A stretch of 15,490 nucleotides of DNA from Oscillospiraceae bacterium (GTDB lineage Bacteria > Bacillota > Clostridia > Oscillospirales > UBA929), in contig JAISVO010000109.1 in assembly GCA_031271525.1 (NCBI GenBank), positions 1 through 15,490 on the forward strand. Direction: 5' to 3'. Both the position numbers and the translations under genes were made by a program. Positions within the stretch are counted from its first letter, which is position 1, and the number at the start of each line of letters is the position of its first letter. The notes under the pieces were generated by a model that searched no databases, was not told where the DNA came from, and saw only the letters and a list, made by a program, of their open reading frames with translations. Positions 7,713 through 13,157 of this stretch are shown here, piece by piece.

Positions 7713-8422
7713 GTCCCCTGTCCCTCCGCCGCAGTGTCCCCGATGATGGAGAAGTAGGCGTCCTCCAGCGATCCGATCGCTTGGTCCCGCCGCACCTCGC
7801 GGGCGATTTTACCGTCCCGCATGATAAAGGTGACGTCCCAGTTCTCCTCCATACTGTCGATAATATGGGTGCTGATCAAAATCGCAATCCCCTCCCGGCG
7901 CAAGGAGAGGATGACGTTTTTCAGCTCCCGGATACCATGCGGGTCCAGCCCCACCAGCGGTTCGTCGAAGACGACCGCCTTTGGCTCCGGCAGAAGGGCA
8001 CAGCATACGGAAATCTTCTGCTGCATCCCCTTGGAAAGTTCCTTGCCCAGTTTGTTCCGCTTGTCGTCTAAGTCAAAACGGCGGAGCAGGCCGTCGGCCC
8101 GTTCCCGCCATGTCCCGTCGAGCCGGTAGGCCTTCGCGATGAATTGAAGGTGCTCGTCAATGGTCAGCATCGGATAGGGCGCGGGTATCTCCGGCACATA
8201 CCCGAGGAGCCGCTTGGCCTCCTCCGAACGGCACTCGTGCCCGCCAATGGACACCGAGCCTTCGAAGCGCAGCAGACCGCAGATCGATTTGATCAGGGTG
8301 GATTTCCCCGCCCCGTTGGGCCCCAGCAGGACGCCGATCTCCCCCGCGCTGACGTTCAGACTGATGCCGTCGTTCGCGAGCAGCTTGCCGTAGCGCTTGG
8401 TGAGGTTGAAAACCGTGATCAC
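7709..8422 (-). CDS. ABC transporter ATP-binding protein (exporter type)
   Basis: This 237-residue nucleotide-binding subunit hydrolyses ATP to power the membrane protein encoded next to it. Visible motifs are Walker A GPNGAGKST (34-42), a Q-loop region GYVPEIPAPYP with Glu in place of Gln as in CcmA/NatA-like exporters, signature LSKGMQQK (129-136), Walker B KAVVFDEP followed by the D-loop GLD, and the H-loop STH with His186. The start chosen is GTG 8422: a GGGAGG site lies 7 nt upstream and the product opens MITVFNLTKRYGK, the normal beginning for the family. The frame stays open upstream to ATG 8533, but that codon falls within the -10 box, and the extra residues do not resemble an ATPase. 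Confidence 0.93.
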   Translation of the reverse strand: MITVFNLTKRYGKLLANDGISLNVSAGEIGVLLGPNGAGKSTLIKSICGLLRFEGSVSIGGHECRSEEAKRLLGYVPEIPAPYPMLTIDEHLQFIAKAYRLDGTWRERADGLLRRFDLDDKRNKLGKELSKGMQQKISVCCALLPEPKAVVFDEPLVGLDPHGIRELKNVILSLRREGIAILISTHIIDSMEENWDVTFIMRDGKIAREVRRDQAIGSLEDAYFSIIGDTAAEGQGT

Positions 8423-8525
8423 GCGCATTCCTCCCATGGATAACAATGCCGCCCTCCGGCACGTCGGCATAAGGCGGCAGGGGAGGGCAGGGAATTGCCG
8501 TCCCGTTCCGCCGAATAGATGTACA
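8423..8525 (-). other. Structured 5' untranslated leader of the ABC exporter operon
   Basis: About 100 nt separate the predicted transcription start from the GTG. On the RNA two stems are possible: GGCGG (8512-8508) with CCGCC (8477-8473), and ATGCCG (8470-8465) with CGGCAT (8451-8446). The second ends about 10 nt before the ribosome binding site. I recognise no known riboswitch class, and a regulatory role is not established. Confidence 0.3.
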
Positions 8526-8531
8526 GTCCTC

Positions 8532-8560
8532 AATATACACCCAAATTATGCGCCTGTCAA
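8532..8560 (-). promoter_or_regulatory. Sigma-A promoter of the ABC exporter operon
   Basis: On the minus strand TTGACA (8560-8555), a 17-nt spacer and TATATT (8537-8532). The predicted start of transcription is near 8525. The -35 box lies 11 bp from the nearest repeat of the operator cluster that begins at 8571. Confidence 0.85.
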
Positions 8561-8570
8561 GCGGAAAGAG

Positions 8571-8647
8571 GTAATTACGTAAATACGAAATTCCGTATTG
8601 ACACAGTCCTAAGATTATGATATTCTGTAATTACGGAATCACGTAAT
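8571..8647. promoter_or_regulatory. Operator cluster of TTACG-type repeats shared by the ABC operon and its regulator
   Basis: GTAATTACGTAAATACG at 8571-8587 recurs as GTAATTACGGAATCACG at 8627-8643 (14 of 17 identical, 56 bp apart). TTCCGTA at 8591-8597 is the exact inverse of TACGGAA at 8632-8638, and TTACGTAA at 8575-8582 is a palindrome. The copies sit upstream of the ABC promoter, against the -35 box of the regulator gene and over its expected start of transcription. That arrangement suggests autorepression by the divergent winged-helix protein. The assignment of that protein to these sites is inferred from position. Confidence 0.65.
8598..8626 (+). promoter_or_regulatory. Sigma-A promoter of the ArsR/DUF2087 regulator
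   Basis: TTGACA at 8598-8603, a 17-nt spacer and TATTCT at 8621-8626. The promoter is enclosed by the repeated operator-like sites, so a protein bound there would block it. Confidence 0.85.
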
Positions 8648-8675
8648 AGAAAAACAATGTGAAGGAGGGAATCCC

Positions 8676-9623
8676 GTGACCAGAGATTTTGCCTATGAGA
8701 TCGATGAACTGCGGGCACAGATTGACGAACTGAAGGCGCGTTTGCCCGGCAACACAGGCGGGGGCGCACTGTGCGCGCCCGCCGGCCAGAACACACCGCC
8801 CGTCTGCGTCGGGGAAATCCGGAAGAGTGGCAAGGCGCGGTTTGACCCGGCGCTGAGGGGCCTTCTCGACCGCTTGGAAGACGAGTGCGACGAGAGCGGG
8901 GATACAGGGCGGGTGAGCTATACCGGTGTCTTTTCCAGCGGCGGGCGCCAATCGGTATGGAATTCAAAGAGTATTAGCGCGGACGCGCTGTTGAAGCTGA
9001 TCGAGGACAATACGGCGGAAAAGGTATTGCGCTGCATCGGCAGCAGCGACAGGCTGAATATCTTGCTAGCGCTGCTCAAGGAGCCGATGTCGGTCGCGGC
9101 GCTTGTTGAGAAGCGAGGCTACAACACCACCGGACAGGTGTACCATCACCTGAAGCCGCTGCTGGCGGCTGACTTAATCGCGGAGGACAAAAACGCCGCC
9201 AAGGGGACGTACCATGTAAAACCCCACCGGGTGCAGGGGATTATCATGCTGCTGGCGGGGATCCGGGACATGACCGACACACAGTATACAAAAGGGGACT
9301 GGGACGCCGAGATCCACAACGGCGCGAAAATGGTGGACGAGCGCTATATGTCGAGCGCCGAGGAGACGCAAAAGACAATCGAGACATTCTTTGCCACGCT
9401 GGAACCGCTGACGCTGAAAGAAATGCCCTCCCGGGAGAAGCGGAAGCTGGTCGTCCTCCGAGTGATCGCCGAGCGGTTTGAGCCCGGCCGGCGGTACGGC
9501 GAAAAAGAGGTCAACGAGGTGCTGAAGAGCATCCATGAGGATTTTGTCTCGATCCGCCGCTATCTGGTTGATTACGGGTTTATTGGCCGCACGCCGGACT
9601 GCGCGGAGTATTGGCTTATCTAG
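8676..9623 (+). CDS. ArsR-type winged-helix regulator with C-terminal DUF2087 domain
   Basis: This 315-residue protein starts at GTG 8676, 6 nt after a GGAGGG site. Residues 5-24 (EIDELRAQIDELKARL) look like a short coiled coil. A linker follows. A winged helix-turn-helix of ArsR type spans about 110-185, with DRLNILLALL before the turn and TTGQVYHHLKPL (151-162) as the recognition helix. The last 70 residues are a DUF2087 domain, recognised from EKRKLVVLRVIAERF, RRYGEKEVNEVL, HEDFVSIRRYLVDYGF and EYWLI. Proteins with this pairing are predicted DNA-binding regulators; the ligand is unknown. No ArsR metal-binding Cys pattern is evident in the helix-turn-helix. It diverges from the ABC exporter and shares its operator cluster, so it probably controls the exporter and itself. 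Confidence 0.88.
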   Translation: MTRDFAYEIDELRAQIDELKARLPGNTGGGALCAPAGQNTPPVCVGEIRKSGKARFDPALRGLLDRLEDECDESGDTGRVSYTGVFSSGGRQSVWNSKSISADALLKLIEDNTAEKVLRCIGSSDRLNILLALLKEPMSVAALVEKRGYNTTGQVYHHLKPLLAADLIAEDKNAAKGTYHVKPHRVQGIIMLLAGIRDMTDTQYTKGDWDAEIHNGAKMVDERYMSSAEETQKTIETFFATLEPLTLKEMPSREKRKLVVLRVIAERFEPGRRYGEKEVNEVLKSIHEDFVSIRRYLVDYGFIGRTPDCAEYWLI

Positions 9624-9655
9624 CTCCCCGAGCGTGCCCTTTAGGCGCGGTGAAA

Positions 9656-9675
9656 GAGGAGGATATATTTTCCTC
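9656..9675 (+). terminator. Weak hairpin after the regulator gene
   Basis: GAGGA (9656-9660) can pair with TCCTC (9671-9675) around a 10-nt AT-rich loop, followed by ATCTTTG. The stem is short and the T tract poor, so termination here would be inefficient. Confidence 0.25.
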
Positions 9676-9689
9676 ATCTTTGAAACCGC

Positions 9690-9719
9690 TTGACAGGCTT
9701 GACCTTTGCGTGGTATCCT
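9690..9719 (+). promoter_or_regulatory. Probable sigma-A promoter of the ylmH-like gene
   Basis: TTGACA at 9690-9695, an 18-nt spacer and TATCCT at 9714-9719. The -35 is perfect and the -10 weak (4 of 6). The -10 box overlaps the inverted repeat at 9715-9730. Confidence 0.55.
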
Positions 9720-9730
9720 ACCAATAGGAT
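9715..9730. repeat. Inverted repeat overlapping the -10 box (possible operator)
   Basis: ATCCTA and TAGGAT are exact inverses separated by CCAA. The position over the -10 box and start of transcription is typical of a repressor site, but no binding protein can be named. The second arm also supplies an AGGA sequence 7 nt before an ATG at 9737. Confidence 0.4.
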
Positions 9731-9736
9731 TGATTC

Positions 9737-9819
9737 ATGAGAACCGGGGCTGTTTATGAGATACTGCACAATGACATTGAGAACGCGGGAAGCCCCGCGT
9801 TCTATTTCCGTGGTGATTT
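9737..9819 (+). other. Leader of the ylmH-like gene with a 10-bp hairpin and possible short ORFs
   Basis: AGAACGCGGG (9780-9789) and CCCGCGTTCT (9794-9803) form a perfect 10-bp stem with an AAGC loop, 16 nt before the ATG at 9820. Only a weak T stretch follows, so it is not a clear terminator. Two short frames cross the region. ATG 9737 has a good AGGA site and would encode 56 residues to 9907. ATG 9756 would encode 24 residues ending at 9830, just past the main start. By contrast the main ATG has only a poor GGTGA. Translation of a short ORF could open the hairpin and feed ribosomes to the main gene. This is inference; the ORFs themselves may be chance. Confidence 0.4.
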
Positions 9820-10554
9820 ATGGACGCTAAAGATGTTCTGCTGGGGCACGCCGAGGACCTCGCGAAGAAAGCCGCCAAAACCGGCTGCGCCGCGACGCGG
9901 TTTTTGACCCCTGCCGAGGCGCGGAGGATTACCGAGCGGTTTACAAACCGCCGGGACGTCAACCTGACGCTGAGCGGCGGTTTTTCCGGCGCGGAGCGGG
10001 TCCGCGGTATATTCACCAACCCGGACTGGGGAAGATACGGGCAGGAAGACCTGTTCGCGGCGCTGAAAATCTCGGCGTACGAGGAGCTTGGGCATCGGGA
10101 TGTGCTCGGTTCGCTGATGGCGCTCGGGATCGAGCGGGAGGTGATCGGCGACATTCTTCCGGGCGGTTATCTCGTCTGTCTGCCCGAAATGGCACCTTTC
10201 ATCACGCAGAACCTAGAACGAATCGGGCGGCTTCCGGTGACGGTAGCCACAGCCGAGCTCGGCGCGCTTCCGGTTACGGAAGAAGCAGTTCAGGAAAAAA
10301 CCGACACAGTGGCGTCGCTGCGGCTGGACGCGCTGCTCTCCGCGGCTTTCGGCTTGTCCCGGGGGCGGGCGGCAGAATTGATTGAAGCCGGACGGGTCAG
10401 CCTCAACCATATGGAATGCCTGCAGCCCGACAAAACCGCCGAAGAAGGCGCCGTGCTGTCGGTTCGCGGGATGGGACGGGCCAAGCTGCTGGAGATCGGG
10501 GGCGTTTCCAAAAAGGGAAGGGTTTTTGTCAAGCTTGGGTTGTACGGACGGTAA
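9820..10554 (+). CDS. ylmH: YlmH-like S4-domain RNA-binding protein
   Basis: This 244-residue protein has the YlmH layout. An N-terminal RNA-binding region (about 20-145) contains FLTPAEARRI, SGGFSGAERVR, GHRDVLGSLMALGIEREVIGDIL and FITQNLERIGRLPV. An S4 domain starts at about 167 with SLRLDALLSAAFGLSRGRAAELIEAGRVSLN. YlmH (RqcP2 in Bacillus subtilis) binds tRNA-bearing large ribosomal subunits and takes part in ribosome-associated quality control; in many Firmicutes the gene sits in the division cluster before divIVA. Here it stands alone, with none of those neighbours. A TGA in frame at 9814-9816 means ATG 9820 is the earliest possible start. Length is close to the usual 250-260 residues. 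Confidence 0.9.
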   Translation: MDAKDVLLGHAEDLAKKAAKTGCAATRFLTPAEARRITERFTNRRDVNLTLSGGFSGAERVRGIFTNPDWGRYGQEDLFAALKISAYEELGHRDVLGSLMALGIEREVIGDILPGGYLVCLPEMAPFITQNLERIGRLPVTVATAELGALPVTEEAVQEKTDTVASLRLDALLSAAFGLSRGRAAELIEAGRVSLNHMECLQPDKTAEEGAVLSVRGMGRAKLLEIGGVSKKGRVFVKLGLYGR

Positions 10555-10568
10555 AGCTGTGCTATACT
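10540..10568 (+). promoter_or_regulatory. Extended -10 promoter for the leader peptide and methyltransferase
   Basis: TATACT at 10563-10568 is preceded by TG at 10560-10561 (extended -10). The best -35 at 17 nt, TTGTAC (10540-10545), is poor. The promoter overlaps the last codons of the ylmH-like gene, so the methyltransferase can be transcribed separately. Confidence 0.6.
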
Positions 10569-10598
10569 CACAGCATCAAGCTGAAAGGGGCGAGTGAC

Positions 10599-10649
10599 AT
10601 GAAACATACAGCCGTCAACATGGAAAGCGGGAGGGTGACGATACTGTAG
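10599..10649 (+). CDS. 16-residue leader peptide ORF
   Basis: ATG 10599 has an AAAGGGG site 8 nt upstream and encodes MKHTAVNMESGRVTIL before TAG 10647-10649. It follows the extended -10 promoter by about 30 nt. Codons 10-13 cover the first arm of the upstream hairpin, and the stop codon abuts the second arm. A ribosome finishing this peptide would therefore hide the sequence that otherwise pairs with the methyltransferase ribosome binding site. I see no known drug-stalling motif in the peptide. Whether it is translated is not shown by sequence alone. Confidence 0.5.
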   Translation: MKHTAVNMESGRVTIL

Positions 10650-10675
10650 CCCTCCCGGAGGGTACGGGAGGTTTT
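10628..10675 (+). promoter_or_regulatory. Mutually exclusive hairpins controlling the methyltransferase (candidate attenuator)
   Basis: Arm 1 CGGGAGGG (10628-10635) pairs with arm 2 CCCTCCCG (10650-10657). Arm 2 can instead pair through 10651-10657 with arm 3 CGGGAGG (10665-10671), which is followed by TTTT. Arm 3 contains the GGGAGG ribosome binding site of the TTG start at 10681. The 2:3 structure is thus both a terminator-like stem and a lock on that site, while the 1:2 structure frees it. Confidence 0.6.
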
Positions 10676-10680
10676 CATTC

Positions 10681-11496
10681 TTGGGACTTGGTTGGATTAA
10701 CCCGGAGGAGTACTCTTTCAACAGTTTTCTTCTCATGGAGCGGTTTCAAATCCGTCTGATCATGCGTTCGGGCGGGTGGCGCAACGACAAAGCGGAATGG
10801 CGGCGCTGCATGGGTGTCGCGCTCAACGCCAATCCCGCTGTACGGTGGTTTTTGGAGCGCAAATGCCCCGAGTGCGTCGATTTCGTTCGTGATGTCGCGG
10901 AGAGCGCGCCCGCGCTGGCAGACCCTGCGGAAATCCGTAAAGCGGAAGTGTACGCGCTGGCGTCGGCGGAGGACTTTGTGGTTTACACCACGCCGGAGGT
11001 CATGGCGGAGAAATGCGATTTCATTCGCGGCTGGAGCGCGGAGCGCTTATATGCGCTTGTTGGGTTAGCGGGCAAGACTGTTCTGGATATCGGCGCGGGT
11101 TCGGGCCGATTGACCTTCGCGGCGGCGGAAAAAGCCGCTTGGGTTTACGCCAGCGAGCCGGTGGACACCCTGCGCGAATTCATGCGCGGCGAAGCGGCGC
11201 GGAGGGGACTTCAAAACATCCGCGTTTTGGACGGATATGTCACGGAACTGCCCTTTCCTGACGGTACCTTTGACGTTGTGATGAGCGGGCATGTCGTCGG
11301 CGACGACTGGGACACGGAGATTGCGGAAATGACGCGTGTCTGTAAGCCCGGCGGCTGGCTGCTGGACTGCCCCGGCGATTCGGCGGGGGACATGCGCCCC
11401 AAACCAGAGCTGATTTCGCGCGGATGGGAAGAGGTTTACTACGTCGGATCCTTTGGCAAAGACGTTTATACCTACCGCAAGCGGGTTCATCCGTAG
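10681..11496 (+). CDS. Class I SAM-dependent methyltransferase
   Basis: This 271-residue protein has a Rossmann-fold methyltransferase domain in its second half: motif I VLDIGAGSGR (134-143) for SAM binding, acidic Glu159 at the end of strand 2, LPFPDGTFDVVMSGHVV (190-206) and RVCKPGGWLL (219-228), an arrangement of the UbiE/Methyltransf_11 type. The N-terminal 125 residues (ALNANPAVRWFLERKCPEC) form a helical cap that may bind the substrate, which I cannot identify. TTG 10681 is chosen because GGGAGG lies 9 nt upstream; ATG 10735 (253 residues) has no ribosome binding site but remains possible. The gene follows a leader peptide and alternative hairpins, a design known from Erm rRNA methyltransferases, but this sequence is not an Erm enzyme. 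Confidence 0.85.
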   Translation: MGLGWINPEEYSFNSFLLMERFQIRLIMRSGGWRNDKAEWRRCMGVALNANPAVRWFLERKCPECVDFVRDVAESAPALADPAEIRKAEVYALASAEDFVVYTTPEVMAEKCDFIRGWSAERLYALVGLAGKTVLDIGAGSGRLTFAAAEKAAWVYASEPVDTLREFMRGEAARRGLQNIRVLDGYVTELPFPDGTFDVVMSGHVVGDDWDTEIAEMTRVCKPGGWLLDCPGDSAGDMRPKPELISRGWEEVYYVGSFGKDVYTYRKRVHP

Positions 11497-11535
11497 GCGC
11501 ATATAAATCGGGCGGCGCAAGCAGTCCTCCAGCCT

Positions 11536-11561
11536 GAATCCCTCCCAACCGGGAGGGATTC
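11536..11561. terminator. Hairpin between convergent genes (probable two-way terminator)
   Basis: GAATCCCTCCC (11536-11546) and GGGAGGGATTC (11551-11561) form a perfect 11-bp stem with loop AACC, between the stop codons of the methyltransferase and the HD gene. Neither side has a long T run; TTCTTC on the plus side is the better one. Confidence 0.65.
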
Positions 11562-11562
11562 T

Positions 11563-12141
11563 TCAATCCACAAACAAACTTTCTAAAAACCCTTTGAGCT
11601 TCTGGCCATATACTTCTTTTGTCCGCTCACTCAGGCACCATAAGTCGCCGTACAGCCGCTCCTTGACATACTCCCGCCCTTCGTCGAGACCCATACCGAG
11701 GATTCTGTACGCCAGACTGAACAGAGAGGGGATCCGGTCGAAGTGGGCGAGGGCGTCCGCGTCCGCGATGCAAGTTTCCTCGATCGTCGTCCGCAAATGC
11801 CGGTTCGAGTTTGGATGGTTGAATACGCAGTCCCGTACCCGTTGGATTCGGTCCGGCGGGTAACGCAGGCCACCCAACAGCGTTTCGGTCATCTTCGCGC
11901 TGAAGCGGTGGTGTTCGCCCCGGTCGCCGAATTCGGCGGGCATCGACACATCATGCAGCAGCGCGGCAAGCGCCGCAATCTCTTCGTCCGCGCCATACTC
12001 TTTCGCCAGAACGGCGGTATGGTGCACGACCCGCTTGATGTGGTCGTTCCAGTAGTCGTAGAACCCGAATTTCTCGTTTTTCTTGTGCTGTTCGCAGTGG
12101 TTGAGTACGATTTCCCGGATTGCCTCGACGACGCTGTTCAT
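11563..12141 (-). CDS. HD-domain metal-dependent phosphohydrolase
   Basis: This 192-residue protein has an HD domain: His34 as first ligand, the paired His63-Asp64 in AALAALLHDVS, the region GEHHRFSA (76-82), His109 and Asp127/Asp129 in CIADADALAHFDR. Such enzymes cleave phosphate esters of nucleotides or related molecules with a bound metal; the substrate here is unknown. The ATG at 12141 has a GAGGGAGGG site about 8 nt upstream, inside the end of the kinase gene. Only 4 nt separate the kinase stop from this start, so the two are co-transcribed from the promoter at 12762-12790. Confidence 0.88.
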   Translation of the reverse strand: MNSVVEAIREIVLNHCEQHKKNEKFGFYDYWNDHIKRVVHHTAVLAKEYGADEEIAALAALLHDVSMPAEFGDRGEHHRFSAKMTETLLGGLRYPPDRIQRVRDCVFNHPNSNRHLRTTIEETCIADADALAHFDRIPSLFSLAYRILGMGLDEGREYVKERLYGDLWCLSERTKEVYGQKLKGFLESLFVD

Positions 12142-12145
12142 ACGG

Positions 12146-12724
12146 TTATCCCTCCCTCATATACCCCCGGGCTTTGTCAATCAACCATCCATACTCCACC
12201 GCGTCAAAGTCGGTGGTATCCGCCTCGACAACCTCGCCGCCGACTGAAAACGTGTCCAGATTCCGGCACCAAGTATCGAACTCGCTGTATGTAGGCGTAT
12301 AGCCCATCCGGTTCACCGACTCGCGTTCGGGCGTCCCGTCGCGTGTGACAAACCGCTGGTATAAGACATATGTGTCACCGGAGAACTTGTACGTGAGCGC
12401 TTCGCACCCATAGCGATCCAGCAGCGCTTTGACAGCCCCGGCTTCGTCGGTCTTTTTCACACCGGCCGGCGTGAAGTTCCCCTCGAGGATGACCGGACAC
12501 CCGTTTTCGATGAACCTTTCCGCGATATACAACATCCCGTTGAAGGTGATTTGCGAAAACCGGCTGCTTTCTTCGCGGCTTGCCACGTCCACACCGTCGC
12601 AAAGGGCGCTTTTGAAGGTGTCCTTGACAATGCAAGGCACACGCAGCTCCGCAGACAGCCGCCGCGCGAAAACAGATTTACCCGCTGCGAGGTATCCCGT
12701 GATGAGGATGAGTTTAGGGCGCAT
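12146..12724 (-). CDS. P-loop kinase-like protein (AAA_33 / zeta-toxin-like fold)
   Basis: This 192-residue product has Walker A GYLAAGKS (10-17) directly after the first strand KLILIT, then KDTFK (34-38) at a position used for substrate contact in related kinases, a second strand CPVILEGNF (76-84), and a later helix with QRFVTRDGTPER that may form an arginine-containing lid. This is the layout of small nucleoside, antibiotic or zeta-type kinases; no subfamily can be named. ATG 12724 is preferred. The frame is open up to ATG 12766, but that codon lies inside the -10 box, upstream of the expected transcription start near 12755. GTG 12736 is an alternative. It heads a two-gene unit with the HD phosphohydrolase. 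Confidence 0.82.
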   Translation of the reverse strand: MRPKLILITGYLAAGKSVFARRLSAELRVPCIVKDTFKSALCDGVDVASREESSRFSQITFNGMLYIAERFIENGCPVILEGNFTPAGVKKTDEAGAVKALLDRYGCEALTYKFSGDTYVLYQRFVTRDGTPERESVNRMGYTPTYSEFDTWCRNLDTFSVGGEVVEADTTDFDAVEYGWLIDKARGYMREG

Positions 12725-12761
12725 GATGATCGTCACCGCTTTGTGCCTAAGCATTACCCAT

Positions 12762-12790
12762 ATCATAGGTCACGGGCTGCCGCTTGTCAA
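12762..12790 (-). promoter_or_regulatory. Sigma-A promoter of the kinase-HD operon
   Basis: On the minus strand TTGACA (12790-12785), a 17-nt spacer and TATGAT (12767-12762). It starts 10 nt past the spoVAE stop codon, giving this pair expression independent of sporulation. No terminator stem separates it from spoVAE. Confidence 0.85.
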
Positions 12791-12800
12791 CGGGGAAAAA

Positions 12801-13157
12801 TCACTTCTTCTCCTTCGGCTTGCTCACCACAGCCGCCAAAAACGCTGCTACGACGGCGGCGGTGACGCCGCCCGCCGTACCGGCAATGCCGCCGGTGAAG
12901 ATACCAAGCCAGCCGTCCTTCGCGATTGCCTTGCTGACCCCCTTCGCCAGCGCGTGACCAAACCCGGTCAGCGGCACAGTCGCGCCAGCGCCCGCCCAAT
13001 TGACCAGCGGCTGATACAGTCCGACGGCGCTGAACGCCACCCCGGCGACGACATACAAAACCAATATCCGGGCGGGGGTGAGCCGGGTCCGGTCTATGAT
13101 CACCTGTCCCATAGCGCAGAGAAACCCGCCCAGCAAAAAAGCGTTGAGATACGTCAT
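12801..13157 (-). CDS. spoVAE: Stage V sporulation protein AE (SpoVAE)
   Basis: This 118-residue membrane protein belongs to the SpoVA complex, which moves dipicolinic acid into the forespore and out during germination. Hydrophobic segments lie at about 4-22, 30-48 and 88-112, and the family segments LNAFLLGGFLCAMGQ and GFGHALAKGV are clear. The start is ATG 13157 with GGAGG 6 nt upstream. A longer open frame reaches 13325 but runs through spoVAD and adds nothing family-like. Its ATG overlaps the spoVAD TGA as ATGA, which implies coupled translation. The C-terminus ends in a basic KPKEKK tail. Confidence 0.95.
   Translation of the reverse strand: MTYLNAFLLGGFLCAMGQVIIDRTRLTPARILVLYVVAGVAFSAVGLYQPLVNWAGAGATVPLTGFGHALAKGVSKAIAKDGWLGIFTGGIAGTAGGVTAAVVAAFLAAVVSKPKEKK

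Noticed and set aside
8423..8533. An upstream ATG start for the ABC ATPase, adding 37 residues
   Set aside because: That ATG overlaps the -10 box, and the normal family start follows a GGGAGG site at GTG 8422.
10651..10675. The hairpin before the methyltransferase as a simple terminator of the ylmH-like gene
   Set aside because: Only four T bases follow, and its 3' arm is the next gene's ribosome binding site. A control element explains it better, although partial termination is possible.
10681..11496. The methyltransferase as an Erm-type 23S rRNA resistance enzyme
   Set aside because: The leader arrangement is similar, but the protein has UbiE-like motifs and lacks the Erm/KsgA signature (a NIPY-type motif IV).
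12725..12766. ATG 12766 as the kinase start
   Set aside because: The codon lies inside the -10 hexamer of a strong promoter, so it is not on the mRNA.
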